DNA from: CALVGQ01 sp031551965
GTDB lineage: Bacteria > Bacillota_I > Bacilli_A > Erysipelotrichales > Erysipelotrichaceae
Length of the DNA stretch: 64,000 nt
Assembly: GCA_031551965.1 (NCBI GenBank)
Contig: JAVBMW010000009.1
Coordinates: forward strand, 1 to 64,000
Direction of reading: 5' to 3'
Made by a program: the position numbers and the translations under genes. The stretch's first letter is position 1; each line of letters begins with the position of its first letter. A model generated the notes under the pieces. That model saw only the letters and a list, made by a program, of their open reading frames with translations. It did no database searches and was not told the DNA's origin. Positions 35,627 to 46,148 of this stretch are shown here, piece by piece.

Positions 35627-37081
35627 TTATTTAGCATCCTCTTTCGTTAATTCAAACCAAAAACAACTTCCTCTTCCAATTTGACTTTCAACACCATAAT
35701 GAGCTCCATGAGTGTCTAAAATTGCCTTTACAATTGCGAGTCCAAGACCTGTTCCTTTTGTCGAGCGTTTAAACCCTTTATCAATTTTATAATATCGATC
35801 CCAAATATATTCGATCTCAGCTTCTGGGATACCTGGACCTTCATCCTGTACTGAAACACGTACTGTATCTCCAAAGTCCTGACAAGTAATATAAATGTTA
35901 GTGTGATCTTCACTATGTTTGATCGCATTACTGATATAGTTATAAATAACTTGACCAATTTTAGTTTCATCAGCAGAGACTAAAGCTCTATCTGGTGTAA
36001 CAAGCTCACAATGCAGACTATGTTGTTCAAAGAGTCCTTGACATAGTCTAACGATTTCTTTTACTTTAACTGCTAAATCAAACTGAGATAAATTCAAATC
36101 ATAAGTTCCAGACTGCATTTTACTCAGTTCTGATAATTCAGTAACCAAATGATCCAAGTATTCTGCCTCTTGCACAATTACTGATAAGTGTTCTTCTCTT
36201 TTCTCAGGAATGTTTCCTGAAATATCCTGAATCATTTCAGCATAAGCTTTGATCATTGTAAGTGGAGTTTTTATATCATGAGAAACATTTGCAATCAAAT
36301 CTTTTCTTAACTCATCAACTTTAGATAATTTTTGAGTTGCAGCATTAAGAGAATCCGCTAAATCTTTTGTTTCTGTAAAGCTACCACCTTCAAAGTTGAT
36401 ACTATAATCCGCAAGCTCTAAATTTTTTACATTTTTACGAATATCAACGATCGGAGAAGATATTCTTTGGGAAAAGAATATCGAAATGATCAAAGATAAC
36501 ACTAAAACCCCGATCGTTAATACTACAAATTGTGCTTGAAATATTTGCACTGTGAATTGAAGAAGTTCTACGGGGCTATTAATATATAAATAATAATTCT
36601 GTAATTCAGCATTTATTTTACGACCATATAAAATCATTTCCTGATTCACACGATCATTTGTGATAACTTTAGATACTTCATGAATACCACCTATAAATTC
36701 ACTCGCTAATGAATTTGTGGTATCTAGTGAATCATATGAAACTTGTGCATAAGTAAAAGGCTGACTAAATATACAGGCAACACCTAAACTATCTTTACGA
36801 TAAACGACATCACCCTTCTCATTGTAGATGATAGCACAAGCATTGTTATCTACGACAACTTGAACAGCCGTATCTACATCAGTTATTGTAGTATACGGCT
36901 TATCTATAATACTTGCTTCAATCGCATCAGCAACTTCTTGCATCATACTGATTTTATTTTCACGATAATACGGCTGAATCATAACAGTTTGTAAAAGTCC
37001 AAGGATCGCTAAGATCCCTAAGGCAAACATCATATAATAAAGCCAAATATTAAAGCGTATCCCTTTAAAATCAAGCTTCAA
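35627..37081 (-). CDS. Sensor histidine kinase (HAMP type)
   Basis: About 484 residues. Two membrane helices (about 15-33 and 185-210) flank an extracytoplasmic sensor of some 150 residues. HAMP is followed by HisKA with ANVSHDIKTPL (phospho-His) and an ATPase domain with NYISNAIKHS, DEGPGIP and GTGLGLAIVKA. The probable start is a TTG at 37081 behind GGGG with normal spacing; a GTG 18 bases upstream is the alternative. It overlaps the response regulator end. The tail and neighbours do not reveal the signal. Confidence 0.9.
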   Translation of the reverse strand: MKLDFKGIRFNIWLYYMMFALGILAILGLLQTVMIQPYYRENKISMMQEVADAIEASIIDKPYTTITDVDTAVQVVVDNNACAIIYNEKGDVVYRKDSLGVACIFSQPFTYAQVSYDSLDTTNSLASEFIGGIHEVSKVITNDRVNQEMILYGRKINAELQNYYLYINSPVELLQFTVQIFQAQFVVLTIGVLVLSLIISIFFSQRISSPIVDIRKNVKNLELADYSINFEGGSFTETKDLADSLNAATQKLSKVDELRKDLIANVSHDIKTPLTMIKAYAEMIQDISGNIPEKREEHLSVIVQEAEYLDHLVTELSELSKMQSGTYDLNLSQFDLAVKVKEIVRLCQGLFEQHSLHCELVTPDRALVSADETKIGQVIYNYISNAIKHSEDHTNIYITCQDFGDTVRVSVQDEGPGIPEAEIEYIWDRYYKIDKGFKRSTKGTGLGLAIVKAILDTHGAHYGVESQIGRGSCFWFELTKEDAK

Positions 37082-37733
37082 ACTTATACCCCATTCCACG
37101 AATCGTTACGATAAACTTACGATAATCCTGTAAATTATGACGCAACATTTTAATATGTGTATCTACAGTACGATCATCACCATAGTAATCGTAATCCCAT
37201 ACTTCACCAAGTAATTTTTCACGAGAAAGAGCGATGTTTTTATTCTTCACCATATACAGTAACAAATCGATTTCTTTTGGTGTTAGATATACTTTTGTTC
37301 CATCAACAACGATCGAACGACCTTCCACATCAATAGTTAATCCTTCAAATTTTAGAATTTCATTTTCTTTTCCTCTTGAACGATCAATCACAACTTTGAC
37401 ACGAGCCATTAACTCTTTTGGTGAAAATGGTTTGATCACATAGTCATCAACTCCAAGTTCAAAACCAAATAACTTATCATATTCTTCCTGACGAGCAGAA
37501 AGCATGATCACTGGAACATTTTTTATTCTTTTAATTTGTTTACATGCTGAAAAGCCATCTAATCTAGGCATCATGATATCTAAAATAATACAATCAAAAT
37601 CTTCTTGTTCAACACACTCAATAGCTTCAAGTCCATCACTTGCTTCTTTTACATCATAACCGTTGATCATAGCATATTCACGGACTACTTCTCTGATTTT
37701 TAGTTCATCATCTACTATTAATAATTTTGGCAT
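37071..37733 (-). CDS. OmpR/PhoB-family response regulator
   Basis: About 220 residues from the ATG at 37733, which has AAGAGGTG upstream. The receiver has the acidic pocket VDDE, the phospho-Asp in CIILDIMMPRLDG and the Lys in DDYVIKPFS. The C-terminal winged helix has LTPKEIDLLLYMVKNKN and GYKFEA. It pairs with the overlapping kinase. It lies 16 bases after dnaE, an uncommon neighbour for a two-component system. Confidence 0.93.
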   Translation of the reverse strand: MPKLLIVDDELKIREVVREYAMINGYDVKEASDGLEAIECVEQEDFDCIILDIMMPRLDGFSACKQIKRIKNVPVIMLSARQEEYDKLFGFELGVDDYVIKPFSPKELMARVKVVIDRSRGKENEILKFEGLTIDVEGRSIVVDGTKVYLTPKEIDLLLYMVKNKNIALSREKLLGEVWDYDYYGDDRTVDTHIKMLRHNLQDYRKFIVTIRGMGYKFEA

Positions 37734-37749
37734 ATTTGTCACCTCTTAA

Positions 37750-40700
37750 TTAGTTTATATCAATTTTAACACAACTTTGCACAATACATGAATTATCTTT
37801 ATCTTTTTTTCCTTCAAAAGTTAAGTAAATGCCTTTCTCCAGAAAACTGTTATATAAAGAATAGGTATTTGGCATGAAAACTAAATCAAAATCACTACTT
37901 TCATCCACAACACTTACAAAAGCCATCATTTGACCCTTTTTAGTTAAATGTTGTTTTACTCTTGTAATAAGGGCAAAACCGTTGATTCTACCCATTTTAT
38001 TTCGAAGTGCAGCCAAACTTTCTACTTTTACATTTTTTTCTTGCTTGATTTGAATGATCGGATGACTGCTTAAGTAAAATCCTAATGCTTCCTTTTCTCT
38101 TTCAGATCTTTCCAGGAAATCTTCCTTTGCCACAATAGGAACCGGTTTTGATACAAGGCCTAAATCAATGCGAGCTTGTCCATCGATTTCAACACGAACT
38201 AAATCAGCATAACTAATTGCTTCTACAAGGGATAACAACATACTTTTTCGATTCATTTTGAATTCATCCAAGGCTCCAGCATCAATTAAAGCTTCTATCG
38301 TCTTTCGATTAAAACGACGAGTCATGATTCTTGATACAAAATCATAATAATCAATAAATGGTCCACGTGATTCTCTTTCCTTCAATAATTCTCTACATGC
38401 CGCATCTCCAACATTTTTAATTGCTAAAAGTGGAAAACGAATTTGATTATTTTCAATAGTAAAAATGGTACTACTAAAATTAACTGATGGTGAAAGAATT
38501 TTATTTCCTCTTTTACGACATTCATCAATGTATTCAGCGGTTTTACTTTCTGAACCAACTACACTGTTGAGCAATGCAGTAAAGAATTCTAATGGTGCAT
38601 TCGCTTTAAGGTAAGCCATTTGATAGGCAATCATTCCATAAGCAACAGAATGACTTTTATTAAACCCATAGTTCGCAAATTTCATCACTAATCGATACAA
38701 TTCTTCCGCTAACTCTTTAGAATGACCTTTTGAAATACATCCATCTATAAAATCTTTTTCTAATTTCAGTAATTCATCTGCTTTCTTCTTACTCATTGCC
38801 TTACGTAAAATATCCGCTTTTGACAAAGTAAAACCAGCCATAACCTGAGCTACCTGCATAATTTGTTCCTGATAAATCATTACTCCATAAGTAGACTCAA
38901 GAATTGGTTTTAAATGTGGATGTAAATAAGTAACTTTACTAGGATTTGCCTTATTTTCTAAAAACATGGGGATATTTTCCATAGGACCTGGTCTAAATAA
39001 AGCTATTGTAGCGACAATATCATCAAAACAATTTGGTTTCATTTTACGAATCAAATTTTTCATTCCATCAGATTCCAACTGGAATATTCCAACTGTATCT
39101 ACTGCCTGAATACAATCAAATGTATTTTTATCATCCATTGGTATTCTCATAATATCAAATGTAGGATGATCATTTTTTATTCTTTGAACGATTTCATCAA
39201 TAATCGTTAAATTTCTTAGGCCTAAAAAATCCATTTTGATAAGACCTAATTCTTCCATATACTCCATCGTGTATTGGGTCGCGATTGTGTTTTGATCTAG
39301 TTGTATCGTTGGTATGATTTCATCTAAATCTAGTTTACTCATTACAATACCCGCTGCATGAAGACTTACATGTCGTGGTAATCCTTCTAATTTTTTAGCA
39401 TATTGAAAAAGTTCGATCAATTGTGGATCAGAAAAAATTATTTGTTTAAACCGATCAGATTGTTGCATAGCAAGATCAAGTGTCATTTTTGGTGAAAAAG
39501 GTACAGCCTTACTCAATGTATCTACTTTTCTAAGTGGAACATCCAAAACCCGCCCTACATCACGAAGCACCTGCTTCGCACCAAGTGTACCAAAAGTGGC
39601 AATCTGGGCAATATGCTTTGAACCATATTTTTCTTTTACATATTGAATTACTTCATCACGTCGATCATCAGGAAAGTCTGTATCAATATCTGGCATCGAT
39701 ATCCGTTCTGGATTCAAAAAACGCTCAAATAGTAAGCCATGTTCAATTGGATCAACATGAGTGATTCCTAAACAATAAGAAACTAGAGAACCAGCTGCAC
39801 TTCCTCTTCCTGGTCCAACATAAATCTTCTGAATTCTAGCAAAGCGAATAAAATCCCAGACAATTAAAAAATAATCTTCAAAATGCATCTGCATAATAAC
39901 ATCTAATTCATATTTCAATCGATTCTGAACTTCTTTCGGTATTGATCTGTTATGATATCTTTTCTTCAACCCTGCAACACATAGCTGAGTTAAATATTGA
40001 CTACTACTTAAATCATTAGGGCATTCAAAAGAAGGTAAAGTTGTTTTTTCCAAGTTCATTTCAATGTTGCACATTTGAGCGATCATTTCAGTTTGTTTAA
40101 GATCATCTACAGCATACATTTTTGACAACTCAAGTGCACTTGTCATGTAACGGCCACTAACTGGAGCTAAAGTTTTATCTTGCACTGTCTTTGCGGTTCT
40201 GATCCCTGTAATGATACGATAAAGTTGCGCATCATTCTCTTCTCCATAATATACTTTAGGCAAGGCAACCGTTTTGATATTTAAATCAATGCAACATTTT
40301 TTTAGTAAATCATTTTTCATTCTCCAAAACGAAGATTCTTGATAAGATAGTCCAATATAAAAATCATTGATTTTTGTCTTTAAAAATTCCAACAAAAAAC
40401 AAATTTGATTTTGATCTTCTAAAGTACAAGCAGGTTCTAATAAACCTCCTTCACCAAAAATAATCGTTATCCAACTTGTTTCGAATTCTTGATAAAGTTC
40501 AAATGGTAAACGATCATTTTTACCAGAAAGGTAACTAGAGGCTTTAATACAATTTTTGATACCTAAGTCATCTTTAGCTAAGACAACACAAGGAATGATA
40601 TAATCATCGATTTCCAATGATAATTCTAAACCGATCAAAGGCTTAACATTTTCTTTTTTGCAACACGCAAAAAATTCCATTGCCCCATGCATTACATTTT

Positions 40701-40818
40701 TATCAGTACAAGCAACACTACTAAAGCCTTGCTTTTTAGCTAAATGTACGATTTGTTCAATGGATAATGTACTATCAAGTAATGAATAACAACTTCTAAC
40801 ATGTAGATGTACACTCAT
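37750..40818 (-). CDS. dnaE: DNA polymerase III alpha subunit DnaE
   Basis: 1022 residues. Replicative or lagging-strand polymerase of family C. The N-terminal PHP domain (MSVHLHVRSCYSLLDSTLS onward, about 1-200) precedes the polymerase core with GPGRGSAAGS (335-344) and the catalytic acids PDIDTDF (376-382). The helix-hairpin-helix region and the C-terminal OB fold (about 920-1000) follow. Length fits the short DnaE of Gram-positive bacteria, which usually also have PolC elsewhere. First gene of a leftward unit. Confidence 0.97.
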   Translation of the reverse strand: MSVHLHVRSCYSLLDSTLSIEQIVHLAKKQGFSSVACTDKNVMHGAMEFFACCKKENVKPLIGLELSLEIDDYIIPCVVLAKDDLGIKNCIKASSYLSGKNDRLPFELYQEFETSWITIIFGEGGLLEPACTLEDQNQICFLLEFLKTKINDFYIGLSYQESSFWRMKNDLLKKCCIDLNIKTVALPKVYYGEENDAQLYRIITGIRTAKTVQDKTLAPVSGRYMTSALELSKMYAVDDLKQTEMIAQMCNIEMNLEKTTLPSFECPNDLSSSQYLTQLCVAGLKKRYHNRSIPKEVQNRLKYELDVIMQMHFEDYFLIVWDFIRFARIQKIYVGPGRGSAAGSLVSYCLGITHVDPIEHGLLFERFLNPERISMPDIDTDFPDDRRDEVIQYVKEKYGSKHIAQIATFGTLGAKQVLRDVGRVLDVPLRKVDTLSKAVPFSPKMTLDLAMQQSDRFKQIIFSDPQLIELFQYAKKLEGLPRHVSLHAAGIVMSKLDLDEIIPTIQLDQNTIATQYTMEYMEELGLIKMDFLGLRNLTIIDEIVQRIKNDHPTFDIMRIPMDDKNTFDCIQAVDTVGIFQLESDGMKNLIRKMKPNCFDDIVATIALFRPGPMENIPMFLENKANPSKVTYLHPHLKPILESTYGVMIYQEQIMQVAQVMAGFTLSKADILRKAMSKKKADELLKLEKDFIDGCISKGHSKELAEELYRLVMKFANYGFNKSHSVAYGMIAYQMAYLKANAPLEFFTALLNSVVGSESKTAEYIDECRKRGNKILSPSVNFSSTIFTIENNQIRFPLLAIKNVGDAACRELLKERESRGPFIDYYDFVSRIMTRRFNRKTIEALIDAGALDEFKMNRKSMLLSLVEAISYADLVRVEIDGQARIDLGLVSKPVPIVAKEDFLERSEREKEALGFYLSSHPIIQIKQEKNVKVESLAALRNKMGRINGFALITRVKQHLTKKGQMMAFVSVVDESSDFDLVFMPNTYSLYNSFLEKGIYLTFEGKKDKDNSCIVQSCVKIDIN

Positions 40819-40929
40819 ATTTTAACCTCTTTATAATCATATCACAGAACGCAAATTATAAAAATATGCTTTCAAAAATGTCTGCATCTTTACTAAATTA
40901 TGGTAAAATAGTTGCGAGGTGATAGAAAA

Positions 40930-41778
40930 ATGAAAACAGCATTTATAACTGATACTGGTTGTGGTAAAACAATTGAATCTTTTAGTAGTGACAATATTTT
41001 TTGTCTTCCTTTACAAATTTCCTATGATGAACAAAATTTCCAAGACATGGAAGATGTATCAATTCAAGATTGTCTTAATTTGATGAGTGAACAAAAAATA
41101 ATGACAACTTCATTACCTTCATTAGGTAGGATCGAAGAACTATTTGAAGAATTGAAAAAAGATAATTATGAACGTATTATAGCCGTTCCAATCTGTAAAG
41201 GATTATCTGGTACGATTGATGCTTTGACTTTAGCAGCTAAGAATTTTGAAATTCCGCTTACTATTATAGATACTTGCGTGACTGCAGAGGTACAACTATA
41301 TTTGATAAAATACCTTAAAAAAAATATTGAAGAAGGCAAAACGATTGAGGAACTGATGCCCAACGTAAACAAAGTAATTACTTCGTGCAACACTTTGCTG
41401 GTGCCTGATGATCTTCAACACTTGAAACGCGGCGGCCGTTTAACCCCTGTTGCTGCTGCTTTAGCAGGATTACTAAAAATAAAACCTATTTTACAAATCA
41501 ATCAAAAAACAAATGGTAAAATCGACGTCCTTGAAAAAGTCAGAACTTTCTCGCGTGCATTAGATCATGTTTTTGAAATAATCGAGAAAGATAATCCCAA
41601 TGAGAAAACTCTAATTACATTCGCTCATGTTGGTGATGAAGAAACAGCTCTGCAACTAAAAAAAAGAGCACAGGAATTATTTCCTTTATCAAAAGTACAA
41701 GTTATTCCACTTGCGAATTGCGTTTCGATTCATACCGGATTACGTTGTCAAGCTATTCAATACTTTAATGAAATTTAA
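40930..41778 (+). CDS. DegV-family fatty acid-binding protein
   Basis: 282 residues. DegV/FakB-type protein that binds a fatty acid for phosphorylation by the FakA kinase. The TTSLPS motif, the ICKGLSGT loop and HLKRGGRLT helix are typical, ending in IHTGLRCQAI. The ATG at 40930 follows GAGGTGA; an upstream ATG has no ribosome site. Monocistronic with a strong terminator. No FakA-like kinase gene is in the window. Confidence 0.93.
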   Translation: MKTAFITDTGCGKTIESFSSDNIFCLPLQISYDEQNFQDMEDVSIQDCLNLMSEQKIMTTSLPSLGRIEELFEELKKDNYERIIAVPICKGLSGTIDALTLAAKNFEIPLTIIDTCVTAEVQLYLIKYLKKNIEEGKTIEELMPNVNKVITSCNTLLVPDDLQHLKRGGRLTPVAAALAGLLKIKPILQINQKTNGKIDVLEKVRTFSRALDHVFEIIEKDNPNEKTLITFAHVGDEETALQLKKRAQELFPLSKVQVIPLANCVSIHTGLRCQAIQYFNEI

Positions 41779-41799
41779 GAGTAATCTTAAATTTTTTTT
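41772..41799 (+). terminator. Terminator overlapping the degV stop
   Basis: AATTTAAGA (41772-41780) and TCTTAAATT (41785-41793) are perfect inverted repeats with a 4-base loop, running into eight Ts. The stop codon lies inside the left arm. Confidence 0.85.
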
Positions 41800-41877
41800 G
41801 AACATAATATAAATATGATGATCCTTTTTGATTTTTGATATTAATATAGTATAATAATACTGTTTTAGGAGGTTTTT

Positions 41878-44379
41878 ATGCCAGAATCTGAAAATGTAAA
41901 CGAACCCGTTCAACAAAAGAAAAAAAGAAAATTTAAATTCCGTCATTTCTTGGCAACTTTTTTAGTACTATGCATTCTGATTGCAGCTTGTGTTGGCGGT
42001 TTTGTACTTAAAATTGGTTATGATATGATTCAACGTTCACCTGAATTAAATACTGCCGATTTCGTTAACTTAGAATCAAGTAAGGTTTTAGACAAAGATG
42101 GTAATGTCATTGCTGAGATCGGAGCTTATTTACGAGAAAATATTTCTTATGAAGAAATGCCAGAATCTTTGATCGATGCTTTTGTCGCAATCGAAGATAG
42201 TCGATATTTTGGACATCCTGGTTTTGATATTCCCCGCTTCACAAAAGCATTACTGGAAAATGTAAAAGATTCGATCAATGCAAAAAGATTAGTTTTTGGT
42301 CAAGGTGGATCAACCTTTACGATGCAACTTGTAAAGAACACCTATTTTACAATTGATGATATCAATAATTCTGTTTTAGCTGAAAAATCAATTGATCGTA
42401 AGGTTCAAGAAATTTCTTTAGCTTTAGAACTTGAGAATACTGTTTCAAAAGAAACTATTTTTGAATTATATTTAAATAAATTAAATTTTGGTGGTAATAT
42501 TCGAGGTGTACAAAAAGCAGCAATTTATTATTTTGGTAAAGATGCAACTGATTTAACGTTATCTGAATCAGCCCTTTTAGCTGGTATTATTAATCGTCCT
42601 AACGCCTATAATCCTTATACTTATTTAGATTATGCAACTATAAGAAGAAATACAGTGCTTGATATGATGGTCTATCATGGATATATAACCCAAAATGAAG
42701 CTGACTTAGCCAAATCAATCAAAATTGAAGATCAACTTGTAGGTGAAGATTACGTAATGAATCGTGAAGGCTATCAATATCAAAGTTATATCGATGCCGC
42801 TATATCTGAAACAATTAAAAAAACGGGTAAAGATCCAAGCACTACACCAATGATCATTTATACAAACATGGATCAAAAAGTACAGACAACAATTGATCAA
42901 ATTCAAAATGGTGAGATAGAAGATATTGTTTTCCTTGATGATTTAATGCAAATTGCCATTGTCTGTATGAATAACAGTACTGGTGAAATTGTAGGTCTAG
43001 GTGGTGGACGTAATTATGAAGGTGCGCGTATGTTTAATCGTGCTACCGAAATGGTGAAGCAACCAGGGTCAAGTGTTAAACCTTTCTTATCTTATGCTTT
43101 AGCATTCGAGTATTTAGGTTGGTCAACAAATCATGTCGTAACAGATAGACCCATTGCCTATCGCGGTACAAATAAAATCGTTAAAAATTTTGATGGACGA
43201 TATCGTGGTGATATGAGACTGGTTGATGCGATTGGAACTTCAATGAATACACCAGCCATTCAAACATTACAGGATGCTGTCGATACGATCGGCCGAAATA
43301 AAGTCATTGAATATCTAAATGATTTAGGCTTTGATCAAGTAAACACAAACAATTTTGATTTGGGTTATGCCATTGGAGGTTCAAGTTTTCAAGTCACTCC
43401 AGTACAGCTTGCGGCAGCTCATGCAACGATGATCAACAAAGGAATATATAACGAACCTTATACTGTTTCAAAAGTTGAATTTTTAGATGGTTCAGAACCC
43501 TATATTACAGTTGTTGAAACTAGACAAGTCTTATCTGAAGCCGCTGCTTATTTGGTCGCTGCAATGGAAGAACAATGTGTATCAGGGCCTTATGTTAATT
43601 ATATGCAAATATTAAAACGTTCTTACCCTGTTTATGCAAAAACCGGAACATCCGATTGGGGTAAAGATGGTTTACAGTACGGAATACCTGAAGGTTCGCC
43701 AAAAGATAAATGGATGGTTTCTTCCACTACTAATTATACTACTGCTGTTTGGTTTGGGTATGACAAAGGTATTAAAGATCAAAACACCTATTTCGATGCC
43801 ACTAAAAACAAATTAAACACTCCAGGAAGAATTTCTAGTTTGATGTTAAATACTTTGAATGATAAAGAAAATCCTCCAAAAGCAGTTGTACAGCCAAGTG
43901 ATGTAGTTTCTATAGATTATATCTTAGGAACATTTCCCTATGCGATCGGTGTTGGTTATGAACATCTCTATACAAGTGCACTTATTAAAAAAGAGTTTTC
44001 AGAATTATCATATATTGGCTCTTATGTACCGAACACATTAAATGGAATGAGTATTAATCGTTATGAAGATGGTAATGTAGTAGTTACTTGGCAAGCAGAT
44101 GGGTTTGAACCTACCAATGAAGAAGGTCTTAAAGATTTGACTCTTTATTACAAAGATCAAATTGTAGAAGCTTGGGGTACACAACTATTCAGCTATGCTT
44201 GGGTATTAGGTAATCCTCATTTCGTTGGTCAAGTATACCTAAATGGAAACTATGTAACTGATGTTTATAGTGATAGTGGAACCGCTTGGACCTGGGTCGA
44301 AGGATCTGGTAGCTTAAGAGTATGTGGTTATTACTACACTGATTCCGGAGTTACATCAAATCAAGTTTGTTCAAATTAA
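41878..44379 (+). CDS. Class A penicillin-binding protein (transglycosylase/transpeptidase)
   Basis: 833 residues. Bifunctional peptidoglycan synthase. A short basic cytoplasmic tail and one membrane helix (about 23-45) lead to a GT51 transglycosylase. That domain shows EDSRYFGHPG (106-115) and GGSTFTMQLVKN, the latter close to the usual GSTITQQLVKN. The transpeptidase has SxxK as SSVK (398-401), SMN (455-457) and KTGTS. A C-terminal extension of about 150 residues rich in Tyr/Trp/Gly may be a surface or carbohydrate-binding part. AGGAGG precedes the ATG. It is the only gene in its transcript. Confidence 0.95.
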   Translation: MPESENVNEPVQQKKKRKFKFRHFLATFLVLCILIAACVGGFVLKIGYDMIQRSPELNTADFVNLESSKVLDKDGNVIAEIGAYLRENISYEEMPESLIDAFVAIEDSRYFGHPGFDIPRFTKALLENVKDSINAKRLVFGQGGSTFTMQLVKNTYFTIDDINNSVLAEKSIDRKVQEISLALELENTVSKETIFELYLNKLNFGGNIRGVQKAAIYYFGKDATDLTLSESALLAGIINRPNAYNPYTYLDYATIRRNTVLDMMVYHGYITQNEADLAKSIKIEDQLVGEDYVMNREGYQYQSYIDAAISETIKKTGKDPSTTPMIIYTNMDQKVQTTIDQIQNGEIEDIVFLDDLMQIAIVCMNNSTGEIVGLGGGRNYEGARMFNRATEMVKQPGSSVKPFLSYALAFEYLGWSTNHVVTDRPIAYRGTNKIVKNFDGRYRGDMRLVDAIGTSMNTPAIQTLQDAVDTIGRNKVIEYLNDLGFDQVNTNNFDLGYAIGGSSFQVTPVQLAAAHATMINKGIYNEPYTVSKVEFLDGSEPYITVVETRQVLSEAAAYLVAAMEEQCVSGPYVNYMQILKRSYPVYAKTGTSDWGKDGLQYGIPEGSPKDKWMVSSTTNYTTAVWFGYDKGIKDQNTYFDATKNKLNTPGRISSLMLNTLNDKENPPKAVVQPSDVVSIDYILGTFPYAIGVGYEHLYTSALIKKEFSELSYIGSYVPNTLNGMSINRYEDGNVVVTWQADGFEPTNEEGLKDLTLYYKDQIVEAWGTQLFSYAWVLGNPHFVGQVYLNGNYVTDVYSDSGTAWTWVEGSGSLRVCGYYYTDSGVTSNQVCSN

Positions 44380-44386
44380 AATAAGA

Positions 44387-44430
44387 AAAACAGATTTTTT
44401 TCCTTAAATGGGATCAAAATCTGTTTTATT
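44387..44430. terminator. Bidirectional terminator between the PBP and ABC permease genes
   Basis: AAAACAGATTTT (44387-44398) and AAAATCTGTTTT (44416-44427) pair. T-rich tails occur on both strands, suiting the convergent genes on either side. Confidence 0.8.
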
Positions 44431-44436
44431 TTGTGA

Positions 44437-45204
44437 TTAGTTTAATTTTGATTTTCTAACGCTGAAAAATAAAATGATTCCCGATATCGAAATAAAGAAT
44501 AACATAGATTGAATAAAAGGCATAAAGTTATAGGTTCCACCTTGCCAAAATAATCCGAAATCACGACTCATATAACTCATTGGCAATAGCTTAGCGATAG
44601 GTTGGATTACATCTGGCAAATCTTTTACTTGTACTCCCATCATGCCACTAAAAAACATAAAAAAGAAATACAGAGTCATTGTTACAGCATATGTCGGTCC
44701 AAATTTTTTAAAGAGCATCGCAAATCCATGGGCAAGCATAAACATTGCAGCACCTATTACATAAAGAGATAATAACCAAACAATCGTGGCATAGAATGTT
44801 GGAAGATTAATATCCAGAATAATGGCGTCACAGATTCCAAAAATAAGTATTGCAACTGTCAGAAAAATCAAATGCGCAATGATTTTATATAAAATCATTA
44901 TTCCTGTTCCATATCCGAACAATTGAATTCGAAGTGGGATATCTTTTTCTAATTCTTGAGAGTAAGTAGCAGAATGTCCTAATAAAATCACCGCCATCGG
45001 AATGATCAAACTCATCGTAATAAAGAGTTGAGTTCTGGTCTCTTTAAGATATTCTACAGGTATAGTATTAAATGCACCATATCCGATGATAATCGACATC
45101 AAAATTGGAAAGAAGATTCCAAAGATGATCGTAAAAGGATTTCCCATCGCATTTTTGATTTCATAAGAGATCATATTCATATGCAAACCTTTTTTATCGT
45201 TCAT
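44437..45204 (-). CDS. ABC-2 type transporter permease
   Basis: 255 residues. Six hydrophobic helices of the ABC-2/NatB-like type, starting with a short amphipathic N-terminus (MISYEIKNAMGNPFTIIFGIFFP quoted in part). The ATG at 45204 has GAGGGAGAG upstream; the longer reading to 45297 overlaps the ATPase gene and lacks a site. It pairs with the ATPase gene one base upstream. Substrate unknown, perhaps a peptide or antibiotic. The promoter of the ATPase gene carries response-regulator-like boxes. Confidence 0.88.
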   Translation of the reverse strand: MNDKKGLHMNMISYEIKNAMGNPFTIIFGIFFPILMSIIIGYGAFNTIPVEYLKETRTQLFITMSLIIPMAVILLGHSATYSQELEKDIPLRIQLFGYGTGIMILYKIIAHLIFLTVAILIFGICDAIILDINLPTFYATIVWLLSLYVIGAAMFMLAHGFAMLFKKFGPTYAVTMTLYFFFMFFSGMMGVQVKDLPDVIQPIAKLLPMSYMSRDFGLFWQGGTYNFMPFIQSMLFFISISGIILFFSVRKSKLN

Positions 45205-45205
45205 T

Positions 45206-46078
45206 TTATTTTTCTCTCCCTCTATTAAAGTGATGAATCGCATTGATCGACATAATTTCGATGTCACTCGAACTTCGTTTATAATCAATATTTTCATTTA
45301 TAAATAACGATGAAATTTTGTTTTCATCATCTATATTTGAACATGAAATCGCAATTAAATGATCTGGTGCTTGTAAATGAGGTAAATCCTTAGTTACGGT
45401 TTGATTGTAAGTATTTTTTTGCAATATAAAGATTGTTTTGCCACAATATTTTTCAAACAAACTATCACGCTCACCAAAATCAACGACATTGCCATGATCC
45501 AAAATCAATATTTTATTCGTTAATTGTTCTAATTCTTCATAATAATGTGACACGATACAAAGAGTAGTATTTTTATCTTTGTACCACTTGTTTAACATTC
45601 CCATCAAACTTTGACGAGTTTCAAAATCGAGTCCAGAAGTAACTTCATCAAAGAAACAGATTTTTGAATCTTGCATCAATACTAAAATAATGGTTAAACG
45701 CTGTTTTTCACCTCCTGAAAGTGATTCAAACTTTTTCTTTAAACATTTTTCAAAATTAAAATATTCAATCAATTCTTTGAGTTTTGGATTATTCTTGATT
45801 TTAGTATTCAAAATACATTCCATATTACTTTGAACATTCATATTGTTACTGTAGTTATTAATTTGTAAATGAACTGCCATATCCTCTTTTTTAAGATTTG
45901 TAGAAATCGTACCACTATAACTAGTCAAACCTAAGATCGATTTGATCAAAGTCGTCTTACCCGCTCCATTAGAGCCTATGATACCAACTCGATCATTTTC
46001 ATTCAAAACAATCGGATTTGTAATATTTAAAGCTATTTGTGTTCCATATTTAACTTGAAGATTATGAATTGTAATCAT
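45206..46078 (-). CDS. ABC transporter ATPase
   Basis: 290 residues. Walker A GSNGAGKTTLIKS, Q-loop region LQIN, signature SLSGGEKQRL, Walker B ICFFDEVTSGLD and switch histidine in IVSHYYEEL. The C-terminal 90 residues extend beyond the core as in antibiotic or bacteriocin immunity exporters. It partners the following permease. It is placed directly behind a two-component system and shares its box sequence, so induction by the cognate regulator is likely. Confidence 0.92.
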   Translation of the reverse strand: MITIHNLQVKYGTQIALNITNPIVLNENDRVGIIGSNGAGKTTLIKSILGLTSYSGTISTNLKKEDMAVHLQINNYSNNMNVQSNMECILNTKIKNNPKLKELIEYFNFEKCLKKKFESLSGGEKQRLTIILVLMQDSKICFFDEVTSGLDFETRQSLMGMLNKWYKDKNTTLCIVSHYYEELEQLTNKILILDHGNVVDFGERDSLFEKYCGKTIFILQKNTYNQTVTKDLPHLQAPDHLIAISCSNIDDENKISSLFINENIDYKRSSSDIEIMSINAIHHFNRGREK

Positions 46079-46117
46079 ATGATCCCCTTTCTTTTATAAC
46101 TAAAGAATATCATTAAC

Positions 46118-46135
46118 ATATGAATCTGATATGAA
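46118..46135 (-). promoter_or_regulatory. Response-regulator box upstream of the ABC genes
   Basis: ATATGAA occurs at 46118-46124 and again at 46129-46135, an 11-base periodic direct repeat. Read on the - strand it is TTCATAT-N4-TTCATAT. It lies 40-57 bases before the ATPase start, where it would cover a -35 box with TATAAA (near 46093) as -10. The same pair, same spacing, lies before the response regulator gene. OmpR-family regulators bind such 11-bp repeats. Confidence 0.6.
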
Positions 46136-46148
46136 GATACATTGTAGA